In this document: in pieces, positions 48,372 through 59,636 of the stretch
How positions within the stretch are numbered: the first letter of the stretch is position 1
How the letters are laid out: every line of letters starts with the position of its first letter
Source of the DNA: Gentiana macrophylla
Taxonomy: Eukaryota; Streptophyta; Magnoliopsida; Gentianales; Gentianaceae
Direction of reading: 5' to 3'
Assembly: GCA_026214975.1 (NCBI GenBank)
Contig: JAOBSW010000802.1
Coordinates: 62,001-126,000, forward strand
Length of the DNA stretch: 64,000 nucleotides
Position numbers and translations under genes: made by a program
Notes under the pieces: model-generated
Told to the model about the DNA's origin: nothing
The model's input: only the letters and a program-made list of their open reading frames with translations
The model's database searches: none

Positions 48372-49103
48372 GGTAGGTTCTATTGGGGCAAGGCCCATTA
48401 CCCTAGCTGCAGAAAGACAGGGCCCGGTGGAGAGGCAGGTCAATCCCCACTCCTCTCTTTTCGTGATCTGAAAAAAAAAAAAAAAAAATATGCTTCTACG
48501 GGCAAGATACGTCAAATTATTTTTTTAAAAAGGACGAACGTCATCCCTACTGGTGTTCTTCCTTGAACACCAACGTCGGTGGCTTCGCTCAACACTAACG
48601 CGTCGGTGTGGTGTCGAAGAATGAACACCGCATCATACATTCTTGTTTTAAAAGGACAAACGTCATCCTACTCTTGGTGTTCTTCGGCGAACACCAACGT
48701 CAATGTGCTTTAAAAAGGACGAACGTCATCCCTACTGGTATTTTTTCTCAACACCAACGCGTCAGGCTCAAACTGAAACGCCGCGTCGGTGTGGTGTTGG
48801 AATGAACACCGCATCATACATTCTTCGTTTTAAAAAGGACAAACGTCATCCCTACTGGTGTTCTTCCTTGAACACCAACGCGTCGATGGCTTTCGAACAC
48901 CAACGTCGGTGTGGTGTTGAAGAACACCAGCCGATGACGTTCACGTTATAAAAGCGTTGGCACAACTTAAGCGACGCCGGCCCGGTCGATCAGCAGTATT
49001 CTCCTCGAACACCAACGTCGGTAGGATGACGTTTTGTTCATTGATAAAAATATTCAAATAATAGGTGTCAAAAGTAATTTGGTGTGTGCCAATAGAACCC
49101 ACC
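48372..49103. mobile_element. Non-autonomous TIR DNA transposon with internal hairpin repeats, 732 bp
   Basis: GGTAGGTTCTATTGG at the left and, inverted, GGTGGGTTCTATTGG at the right form terminal repeats, flanked by a perfect 8-bp duplication ATATTATA (48364-48371 and 49104-49111). The interior has four copies of AGGAC(G/A)AACGTCATCC at 48531, 48653, 48716 and 48836. It also has at least four stem-loops built from TGGTGTTC/GAACACCA (48551-48572, 48674-48697, 48856-48877, 48912-48929). No transposase is encoded. An 8-bp duplication fits hAT, while the GG-starting TIR would also fit a Mutator-like element. It is inserted upstream of profilin. Confidence 0.8.
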
Positions 49104-49111
49104 ATATTATA

Positions 49112-49990
49112 TTGTTGTTTTGTTGTCCGTTGACCTACTTAGTCAACATTAGGAAATTAAATTTGTGTTGTTTATGAGTTTTTTTTTTGAGGGAGTGTTG
49201 TTTATGAGTTAATTTAAATTATCCATACCATTTCTTAATTGCATACAATATTTTTTAGTTGAATATATACAATTGTTTTGACAATATACACACTCATTTA
49301 ATTCAATACAATGTTATGCAATTCAAAGAATAAAAATAAATAGTATAAAATATTTACTAAAAAAATGTGAAAGAAAGGCGTCGAATATATTACCCTATTA
49401 CGAAACCTAAACGAGGAATGAAAGTAAAAGAGCAAAACATAAAAGGCCAAAATCAGATACAAACAATCAGATACCAATGAAGACAAGTCCTCGCATATTT
49501 GGACTGAAGGCAGGCCAAAGAATCAGTCTCCACCAGGATCCGTTAGATCCCCAATGTTGACGTCAAGAATAACGCCCAGAAGATCGCAGTAAAGCTCCAA
49601 CGCCTCCACATTCACGTGTCTCATAACCCTCTGACAAAAAAGCTAAGAATATGTCCAGAATGGTCACGAAATATTGATCCATCTTCTACAAGTTTTGCAG
49701 GGTACTGAAACTAAATGAATCCCACTTAATATTTTGAATAAAAAGACCATCTAATCAGTGGTCTGTTTAAGTATTACATATGACTTTAACTGAAATTGAT
49801 ACAGTGGATGAGAGCCATTGGCCGGCGGCCACTCAACTCAAAACATAGTCATTTACATTGAGAGATCCAGATACTCTGCTAAACGTAGCTTCGTTTTTTG
49901 CGTATTACAATAAAGTATCACACGAGTCTTAATGTAAGTAAGTGGTTTGATTGGTTGTTGTTGTTGTTGTTGTAAATTCAACTGAATCAA
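49112..49990. other. Intergenic region between the TIR transposon and the Aurora gene
   Basis: AT-rich with no coding sequence. It probably includes the 3' UTR of the minus-strand Aurora gene in its right part. A short TTG repeat occurs at 49956-49972. Confidence 0.5.
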
Positions 49991-52813
49991 TCAACTCCTG
50001 TATACACCGGAGGGATCTGCGTTTTGCACTATCCATGGATGCTCTAGCAACTTGTGTAGTGGTAGCCGTTGCGATGAGTCTTTCACAAGCATCTGTCATA
50101 AGATGTAGATTACAACACAGAGAAAAAAACGATTAGTATGTGATAAGTGCGTGCACACAAAAAGTGTGATTGTTATGAGTTTCTTGTTTTTCACAGATGA
50201 AAAATGTGTGGTATGAGAATCTCAATCTACCTGACTGATAAGGTCTTTTGCAGCTGATGAAACAATAGGTTTTGGAGGGAACTTCAAGTCTACTTGGATA
50301 ATCCTGCACACGATATCGAGAGCAGGGGGTTGTTTATCAGTTTTTGCTAAATAAAATCAAACATGCACTCCCCCATCTCTGAACTGTTTTTACTTGAAGG
50401 AGGCAGAGAAAATAATAAAAGGAAATTTGTTTATGTAAAAGTTCAAAACCTCATTAATGATATGTATCTTACCTTCTATAAGTATCAGTGTGTTCTTTTG
50501 CCTCAAAGGGAGGGACCCCATACAGGAATTCATAGCACAAGACGCCAAGGCTCCAGATGTCGACATTAGCATCATGCTCCGTGCTCTCCACTGTAAATTG
50601 ACAATATAGAATATCAGTGGACTTTAAACTGCCCTCCATTTTAATTGGGATTTCCTACTGTAAAATTGATGGAATGATCCCTCTAGTAACCCTAACGTTT
50701 ATCTCCGCTACTTCTTGAAATATGGTCACTGGAGGGATTTCAAGATTGGGTTTTTGGGGGGAGGGAAGCCTGAAAACACTTTAACATGACTCAGAAGCAT
50801 AGCTCTTAATGTATCAAATTATCAAGTATTATGGAATCTGATAACTTTTGGAATGTTGAATATTTTCTTAAATGGTTAACCCCATCAAACACACCTTTAA
50901 CACATGAAGATCATCGTGTGACCAACAAATATGATGAAAATACCACAATTCAGGAAAGCATCCTGATGTAGATGTATGTTTGTAAAGGAGGAAAGGCATA
51001 CCCATCTCCGGTGGTAGATAATCTAGGGTGCCACACATAGTTCTCCTTCGATTGAAAGTGTGTACAGACCATCCAAAATCAGCAATTTTCAGTTCACCCT
51101 GAAAGATGTAGAACAAAAGAGTGATCAATTTTTTTGCAACTTCACTTTAAAAATAAAAAAAAGTTTTGTAATGCACCAACGGGGTAACAATACCTGTGCA
51201 CCAAGCAAAAGGTTCTCTGGTTTGATATCTCTATGTATGACATGTTTTCCATGACAATAAATCAGGGCTCGAGCTAATGACGCAACATACTGTATTATCA
51301 TGGCCATCAAAACAAGTTAAAAAGATCATCATGAAAGATGCCTCTTGGGAACTAGTTCAGCTCAATAAATATATACAAGAAGATAAAGATGAAAAACCAC
51401 TTACAGTGGCTGCACGTCTTTCACTAAAATAAGTGCACCTCTGCAAGTCCTTATAGAGCTCACCCTTGGCTGCATACTCCAGAATCAAATAAACTCTTTT
51501 CTGCAAAATTTAAAACATGTCAAAACACATTCTACTTGCTATGTTCTAGCCAACTTATGTCAACTGCAAAACCTATTACCTGATCATAAAAGTAACCATA
51601 TAGTCGTAAAATATTAGGATGTCGTAGATGACTCTGTATCTCCACTTCACGTCTCAGCTGGTGCTCAACCTGCGACTGTTTTAGCTGTGTCTTGAACAGC
51701 ACCTTAAGTGCCACTAAATGATTACTCTGTTTGGATTTGATAAAAAAAAGTAGTGCCATCAGTCAATGCACACTAGTGACTCCAAAAATATATACTATTG
51801 AGAATCTGTTGCAGCTATTCAATCAAAATGTGCAAGTAAACTATGACAGGTATTTTGACACATAGAAAACAGTAGAATTAATCCAAAAGTTGAGATTTAA
51901 GGAACTAAGAAAATGGACAAAAAAAGAAAGAAGAAAGAAACATATAATAAGGGTAACTAGTTCTTAGATTCACAAAGCAGTAGCAAAATTTTCACACTAA
52001 ACATAGCAGCATGGTAACACAATTAATCTGATATCTAACCATGGAAAAGCCATCCAAGAAATATTAAGACCAAAACAAAACGAGATGACGAGAAACCGAA
52101 CACTGAAGAATCTAGGCACTGTACATAACATACCCTCTTCTCCCTAGCTAGATATACATGGCCAAATTTTCCTCTGCCAAGAGGCTTGCCAATATCGAAG
52201 TCGTTTAAAGTCCACCTCTGTTTCTCACCTGCTGTTGTACCACCTGAAGAAACCTACAGTAGACATCAAAAGAAAAGAGAAGTTGATTAACACCGGCAAA
52301 CGACCCAAAATAATTGCAATGTTTCTCAAGACATCAAACAATGGATCTATTTTCATCGCATTGAAATTACATGAGATCGATAGAATCGCAGTTTGTTCCT
52401 TCAACCCCCTACTTCTTTAGATTTGTGTAGGTTAAGCCAAAAGAAATCTAATACCCGTGAAACCTTAGAGGATTTGAATTGCTTGAATAAATACATGACA
52501 AAATGAAGCAGCGACCCGATTAATAACTTCAATCGACTTGACAAATAAGTAATCCTCGATTAAATGTGGATTTAAAATAAATTAAAAACACAACAGACTT
52601 CAATTGCTAAGATACAAGTTGAAGAAAACCTATTTCATCAGCAACATCGTTTAAAGAAACTGAATAATAAATAGGGAAGAAAGTAATCCCTAAATCAGGC
52701 CATTTCAAAATTTGGGCAAAATAATTGCTTCAATAAACAAGTAATCATATAATCATCGTTAGAATATATTTAGTTACCTTGTTTTCTTGCTGAGTCTCAA
52801 TGGCGATCCCCAT
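49991..52813 (-). CDS. AUR1: Aurora kinase, plant alpha type, 294 residues, nine exons
   Basis: Mitotic Ser/Thr kinase that phosphorylates histone H3 and acts on the spindle and the cell plate. Exons in reading order: 52813-52778, 52253-52134, 51726-51580, 51500-51405, 51289-51194, 51098-51002, 50590-50473, 50303-50231, 50092-49991. All junctions are GT..AG and phases agree, giving 294 codons plus TGA, the length of Arabidopsis AUR1. Visible motifs: [20 protein letters not shown] (substrate entry and P-loop), VALKVLF (catalytic Lys), [24 protein letters not shown], the activation segment [16 protein letters not shown], and the C-terminal [14 protein letters not shown]. The short N-terminus starting MGIAIETQ is typical of alpha Auroras (AUR1/AUR2) rather than AUR3. 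No defects were found. The choice between AUR1 and AUR2 orthology cannot be made from sequence alone. Confidence 0.96.
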
Positions 52814-53320
52814 TGTAAGAGAAACCGGAGACTTTCTTTGCAGCAATGGAGAGATCGGAAAGGAAGTGAAGGTCTAATTGAGGAAAGTGAATTCTTTCTT
52901 TGAGGCTTTATTTTGAATGAAGAGTACGCGCTTCCATGCTCCAACGGCCATATTTCAGGAGGATGACCACGTGGTCCTATTTTTTAAGGGAGAGAAGAGA
53001 GGACAAAAATACGTGATACGGACACAACCGTTTAGTAGTGTAATGAGTAACACAACATGTATTTTCATTTATGATTCATTGATCATGATTAGACTCATCA
53101 TAATCAATGATAAAAATGAATTTTGTTACTCGTTATGAGTAAACGGTTGAACTCGTACCATTACTCTTATTTATCCTACAACCGTTAGTAAGTATTCCCT
53201 ATGTTTCAATTTATGTGAGTCGGTTGTCAAAATCACGCATATTAAGGATATGAGTTCATACATTAATTTTTATGATGAAATGACTAATGTCCTTGGATGT
53301 AATTAATGTCACTACCATGA
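52814..53320. other. Aurora upstream region with a possible MITE fragment
   Basis: Contains the promoter and 5' UTR of the Aurora gene; no firm promoter motif was identified. ATTCCCTATGTTTCAATTTA at about 53193 resembles the end of a common Stowaway-type MITE, but no opposite end is seen. Confidence 0.4.
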
Positions 53321-54710
53321 ATTTTTTGGTTACGCCAGTGCCAGATTCTTTGAACAAATTCACGAAAAAGATATCTCCAGAATTCTACGTTGTCATGCTT
53401 GTACATATTCACGTTGAGACACCACTCTAGCTATTCTGATATCTCAATGGTCGAGGTAAAGTAGGTCCAATATTGTCGATAAATAACATCTCTCCACATA
53501 TTATTCACCCAAGAAGAGTCCATTAATGTGTGTATGTTGGATTCAAGGAATACACCATATTTGTAACAAGTTCAAACGTCGGTGATGTGCCTTGAAAATA
53601 AAAGATCGGTCGTTGGAAGGGTACCTCGTTAAATTTGCCAAAGTAGAATATTACCTTGAAGGGGACCTTTAACAGACTAGATTAATTTCCAGACGTTGGT
53701 GCCAGTTGCCAATGAGAGGTCATGCTGGCACTGAAGTTTTTAAAATGTGCGGATCTTATAGAAAATCAACCGGAAGGAGTCGGCTTCTATATGATACTAC
53801 CATAATCATTTTAGTCAAAATCATTTCGAAGAGTGTTTGCAGCATAGCAAATGTGACGCCAGATAAAAGAGCAGGTGATTTAGGTGCGTCAAGAGGTGAA
53901 CTGTATTTGTGTCGTAAAATCTGCACCCACAATTTACCAAGTTCAGTAAGTAATTGCCACACAAGTTTGGCCAGTAACATAGTATTCATGTCTTAAGCAA
54001 TATGAATTCCCAGTCCACCATTAAGTTTGGGCCGACAAATGGATTTCTATGATACAAGATGTAAAGCTCTCTTCTCCATATCATGATCCTATAAAAAGGA
54101 GAGTGCCAGCTTGTCAAATTCATTCGTGACAAAAGTCGGTAGGTGAATGGTTTGTGTGTGGTAATAAGGGGTTGTGGTGAGCACCGTTTGCGTTAGGATG
54201 GCTCGGCTTGCTTTAGAAAGAGTAGTGGCTTTCCAAGGTTCTAATTTTGTTCGTACTTTATCTATAACTCCTTGATAATCTTCGTTGACTCCACCATGAT
54301 GTAGAGGAATCCCAAAATATTTTTCAAGATGGAGAGAGTGGGACATACCGAGTTCTTCCGCGATGTTACTGGCAGCTTGAGAATTAATGGTGGGAGAAGT
54401 TGTGGTTGAGATACTAATTTTTTGACCATACATACCGCAGAAAAGAGACAAGACATGGTCAATTTCACGCGCTTGGTTAGTGGTTGCTTCCGAGAAGCAA
54501 AAGAGGTCATCCGCGTAGAAAAGATGGGATATTTTCGGCCCTCCACGTGAGACTGTCATTGGTTTCCATTTCCCAATAGCAATGGTTTGATTGATTAAGT
54601 CGATCAACACCTGCACATCAAGCACGAAGAGGTATGGAGCTACGGGATCGCCTTGATTTAAACCACGGGACGGAAGCCTTGGAGGGGTACCATTCCAAAG
54701 TATCTTTTAA
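53321..54710 (-). pseudogene. 5'-truncated LINE reverse transcriptase fragment
   Basis: In minus-strand sense, near 54625-54660 the translation gives GLNQGDPVAPYLFVL, the RT motif before the active site. 54089-54625 continues with HLFYADDLFCFSEA (the catalytic YADD), YFGIPLHHGG and KLEPWKATTLSKASRAILTQ. Further down the frame is lost, but sequence to about 53330 looks like the zf-RVT part of ORF2. Endonuclease, ORF1 and the first RT motifs are absent. It is a different LINE from the one at 27-34 kb and runs in the opposite direction. Ends are approximate. Confidence 0.8.
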
Positions 54711-55170
54711 GGATGTGCTCGATAATTAAAATATTTTTCATGTGTTTGACATATTTGAAATTATAAATGAAGAGTAAATCATGGACCAAACGTCACGGTT
54801 AGTATTTAATAACAAAACATCAAATCACACCCCTTCGTCAATCAATTACTCTATTTATCTATCTACACCGTTGACAACATTCAAACAAATTGGGATACCC
54901 TCCTATGATTTGTAGGAGAAAAAGCTCATTTCAAGGGTTTAATCGAGTGGTAAAAAAGTCAACTTTAGCGCTAATTTCAGATAGACTATCCTTAATTGGT
55001 GGTAAAAATATATGTGGAGAGGAGTTGAAGTGTGTATGTGTATCAACTCTTTTTTCCCACATTGGTAAGATGAGAGCCTTTGGTTTTATATTTAAGAGTC
55101 AAATTGGAACCTTAGGATGTTCACTAAGGGGCAAGAGTATCTTTTTAACATTCAGAAGGCGGTTGGCGGT

Positions 55171-55610
55171 TGTAACATTCCCGAAACGAGTATGAATATT
55201 AAGTCGGTTAATCGTGATTTAGTTAAGCCAGACCTAATCAACTCGGCCATTAACTAAGAAGCCCTTTTGAGACGGTTTAGCCGACTTTAGTGTCCTGTTG
55301 GATGGGTTAAAGGATCATTTTCTCCGCCATATAAAGGCTCCCTATGACTGAGAATTAGACTTCAAATTTTCTTTTCTTTTCCACTAAAAATCATTCTGCA
55401 TTCATCGAGTTGTGTTGTGCAGAAGAGAAGTCGAAGCAACTAATAGTTCGTTGAAGCTCGAGTTATTCAAGTGCCACTAGACTCGAAACGTAAACCGTTG
55501 TATCTTGAAAAACAATTGCTACAACCGTAGACATGTGACGAGAGCAATATTGTCTTAAAAATATAGTAAATACACTTGTCTCGGTTTGAATATCTTCTAT
55601 TTATTTCTCA
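55171..55610 (+). mobile_element. Possible chromovirus-type solo LTR or LTR fragment
   Basis: TGTAACATTCCCGAAACGAG at 55171 resembles the start of Tekay/Del gypsy LTRs (TGTAACA-CCC). A TATA-like CATATAAAGG lies about 160 bp downstream. No end, partner LTR or target duplication was identified, so the right boundary is a guess. Confidence 0.35.
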
Positions 55611-55715
55611 CTTCTGGTTTTTTTCCGTTTTGCATCTGTTAATGCTAATCAGTCGGAAAAGACTGATAAACGAAAACATGGAGTTGTTCCAATTTTTCCG
55701 CGCAGCTCTTATTTT

Positions 55716-55823
55716 GTAGCAATTAACACGTAAATTATTCTATAATATAAGTCTGTAATTACGGGATTTTGTGGCAATTAACACGTAGTTTATTCTATAA
55801 TTTACGCCTGTAATTACGGGATT
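55716..55823. repeat. Tandem duplication, about 55-bp unit
   Basis: A unit starting GT(A/G)GCAATTAACACGTA and ending CTGTAATTACGGGATT occurs at 55716-55770 and again from 55771. Confidence 0.8.
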
Positions 55824-56453
55824 AGTTCAGCATCTAGACATACCACAAAGCACTCCATACGCGTTATAATTCAATATCATTTTCATAAGAAATACTTCAT
55901 ATATAACAATATTCTGTTGATGGTCCATAGAAGGATGTATTATCTAAAAAATGATGCCCAAAAGTACACAAATACACTTCAGAATAGGGAAACATAACTA
56001 ACTGTACATACTACTACATACATAGCAAATGTATCCACAAAAAAGTTGGCTACATCACAAATGCCTTTGAAATTTTTATATCTATCTAATTGATCCTCAA
56101 AATATCCTAATTTTCACCAATACATTTTCTTCAAATTCTAGAAGTAGGGTTTCTCTAGTACATCTGAACCAAAATGCAAGGCAAAAACAAAACAAAAAAA
56201 AAATAAAAATGTAGAGGATAGATATAAAGTGGACATATCTATCTACCTATACTCTACAAATTTCTTCTTTCTTTTCTTTTCCTTTTTTGGGCTTCCATTT
56301 TCTTCATTTACTTACCTTTTCTATTTCTCCTATTGTCATACCTTCTCTCAGTTGACAAGAAACCTACGAATGAATTTTAGAAACCCGACAAAAAATGAGG
56401 GCGGGTGGTTAGTGCAATACAAGTAGTGAAAACAAAGTAGAAGAAGAAGAAGG

Positions 56454-59400
56454 TTAAGATTGCCAGAAGATTTCGAAGTCATCACTATACAACGAACGGT
56501 CTTGAATCTCCAAATTCGCTACATGCCAGTTTATCAGCTTTGATTGGATACATTTACATATAACCAAAGCAAGTGGGAATATCCACCACTCACCTTCATC
56601 CCTGAAACCACCAAAATTAACAACTTCAGATTTTTTTACTACAAAAAAAACAAACTAGTTTTTTTTTTATTTAAAGGGCAAGAGAATGTCACTCACATGT
56701 TCCAAGGCTGAACGTATGGGGGCTTTCTACTTGTCTGTCTACTGTAGTGAATGTATCCACATATAAATGCAACAGCCTGATTCAATGTAATACGCAAAAA
56801 CCATTAACTTTTTGTTTATACTTGAGAAAGAGCTAAGCTTCTCAGTTGAAATTTACTCATTGCTTACCACATTTACAAGTGAAGTTAGATTCCACAAAGC
56901 GTAAACACGTGCAAGGCCAGCAGAGCGTCTAGGTCCGTGACTGAATAGGGCATTAATGCCAGCAGGGAATGGGAGTAAGATGCCAAGAGGGAGAATAAAC
57001 AGAAACAGGAAGACGTCTGCCAAGGACAACGAATACAGCTGGAGCATAGTGAGCAATACTAAGCTAAAATCTCCTAAAAGCAGCATCGAAATGACCAATC
57101 CCACCAGATCCTGCCGACAAATGACATCCCAAACAGGCAAACAGTAATTAATTAGCATTCTGGATGCCCAATAGCAAGCCCGAAACCAGATATAATCGGA
57201 AAGTAGCAAGTGGTATCATGCGGACGAGATATCTATTACCTGATGGCCAACAGGCTTAGTGTTGTGTATTAGAAAAGAGAGGGCAAAAAGTACATCTCTT
57301 TTCTCCTCAAGCATCCTTAAGCTTTTAATGTCTAAAATTTCACCATGAATCTTCTGGCCCAAGCAATTTTCTGTATTTGTTTCCCTCCGGCTTAATAGTG
57401 CATCATGAATGGCGGACTGGATGGAGTTTCTCGAGCAAAATTGCCGACCCTGCTTTAATCAAAGAGAAAAAGGACATCAAGCAGGTTTGAAAGGATGCCC
57501 TATAAAGAGGGACAGAAACGTGTTTATAAAGGCACGAGTGATGAATGAACAGGAACAACGGTTTTGCTTTGAGCAAAATAGACACACAAATTCATTTTAT
57601 TCAGACGCTTATTCACATCACCAGACTTGATGTACATATAAAAGATGAGTAATGAGACTTACAATGATTGTTCATTGTTTCTAGGAGAACCGTCACGGCC
57701 ATCAAAAGATGTTTGTTCAGTTTGTCCCTCAACTGAATATACTAGGAGCCCAAATTGACAGAAGCCACCTGTTGTAGCTTGAAACCGGGCAAGATCTACA
57801 CGTATGCCATATATCCTCAAGGAGGGATTTGCAAAAGTTTCCAGCCATTGAAGAACATGGCGATACATGGACCTCAGGCAACCCCGGCGAACCAAGCGTA
57901 ATTGGGCATTCAAACCAGCAACAAATCGGTACCATGTGGTAGGAGGAACAGCCTGCAAAGTGTAATTAATAAAAACCAGAACTACATTCATGTTTTCATG
58001 ATTAAATAAATTAGCTCATAAACGGCATACATATCCAACATACACAAAAATTGACACCATTGATTGTCCTCTATAAACTAAATAAAGTCAAATTGAGAAG
58101 AAAAAGAACATCCAAAAAAAAACGACGAACCTGACTCATAAGGCTGGTGATGGTATTATCACTATGAAGTGAAAAAGGTACCATGTAACTTCCATCTCCT
58201 CCGAAAAGCAGCGACATTGGAAACCTCTGATGTAATGCTGGAGGAAGATCACTTCTTTTCTCATCTCCACCAAGATAGAAGTCCAGGTATGCTAGCATGA
58301 GATCTGGTGTGGCAGCTACCTAGACATTCACAATGGATAAAACCAAAAAACGACTTACTTCAGTGCTGTCACTTGTTATCTCATGGAAGAACTTTGGCTT
58401 TACGTGAATGAGACAACAGTAGTAAAACATCATGTTTTCAAGTCATTCTGGAAGTTCAATATATCAGAGGACAAATTTATGTGACCATCAAAAGAAAAGA
58501 AAAAGTTCATTAGTCTAATAGTCAAGTTACCATTTCAGAAGCAGCGATTTAAAGACTATGAGGGGGGGAAAAAGGAAGATATGAACTAGAATGGTAATCC
58601 TGGACCAAGGCAAGCCACATAAGAGTTAAAATCACCATCTTGCAATTTGAATGAAAGTTGACAAACCTTCAGCCCCTCATAGAGAGCACGGGATCTACAA
58701 GACCTCAAGCAAGCATGGTCATATTCTGATCTGACAAATTCACGGAGACGTTGAAGCTTGATCCTGCGGCGCCATTGTTGCCATGACCATGCCACGGGAA
58801 AAGCAAGGATACATAGAATGCTATACACAGATCCTTCCCACCACTGGTATGCTGCTATAGCATTTATTTCGTCTATAAATGTGTTGAATGCACCTTCATA
58901 TCTGCAAAAATATCAGTTCCCAGAAATGCCACATCAATCAATAATCTTATGTGGGTAACATAATACTCCCCCAAAATTTTGAATGATAGGAGGTGAAGAG
59001 ATTCATAATGAAAGCAACAACAGAAGCGAATTATTTACAACATCTCTTGAGGTTTCCAGAACACCATCTCCCAGTGTCTTTTGATGTCAGAACAAGAAAC
59101 CATTTTTAACACTCATATTTCAATGAAGGCAAAAATTCACTAAGAGAATGTTTGACCACCATTGTGTTCAACAAATAGTTTTACCGCTTTAACTAATTTA
59201 GGGCTTTGATAATTAAAACTCAGATAACTTAAAAATAAGAGTATGGTAATGGAACTGAATACTGAACTTCTTAGGAAAAAGTATTCTAAACAATCTATCA
59301 TCAGAAAATAAAAAACTTGACGAGTTGATAAAAAATCCCTCATTAAGATCAACTTAGGAGATCTGTCATGCCATATAACTCCAATTAAAGATAATCTCCC

Positions 59401-59605
59401 ATATTCCTCAAGCATAGATCCTGAACTTATGACGGCTTCTGTATCGATATTTTTCCTTCAAAACCTAAATGTTCACACCTCAGGTTCATCCAACGGAACC
59501 CTTTCATCGATTGTTGACATAACATAACCATCATGCAACACATTTTCTCACTTGATATCTAATTTTAGTGTGCAAATTTTTATACGTATATGTATACATG
59601 TATAT

Positions 59606-59636
<31 letters not shown>

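Larger units (their letters stand above)
54711..56453. other. Intergenic region with LTR-like and tandem-repeat sequence
   Basis: No host gene was found. The reading frame at 54890-55195 has no domain. The right part (about 56100-56453) should contain the 3' UTR of the minus-strand membrane-protein gene. Confidence 0.45.

Noticed and set aside
48530..48900. CRISPR-like regularly spaced repeats
   Set aside because: Plant nuclear DNA, irregular spacing, and repeats are part of a TIR transposon with target duplications.
48608..48951. Overlapping plus-strand reading frames in the repeat array
   Set aside because: They follow from the tandem repeat composition of the TIR transposon and repeat the same peptide fragments; not a gene.
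54890..55195. 101-codon plus-strand frame
   Set aside because: No recognised domain, composition like surrounding non-coding DNA, and it runs into an LTR-like start at 55171.
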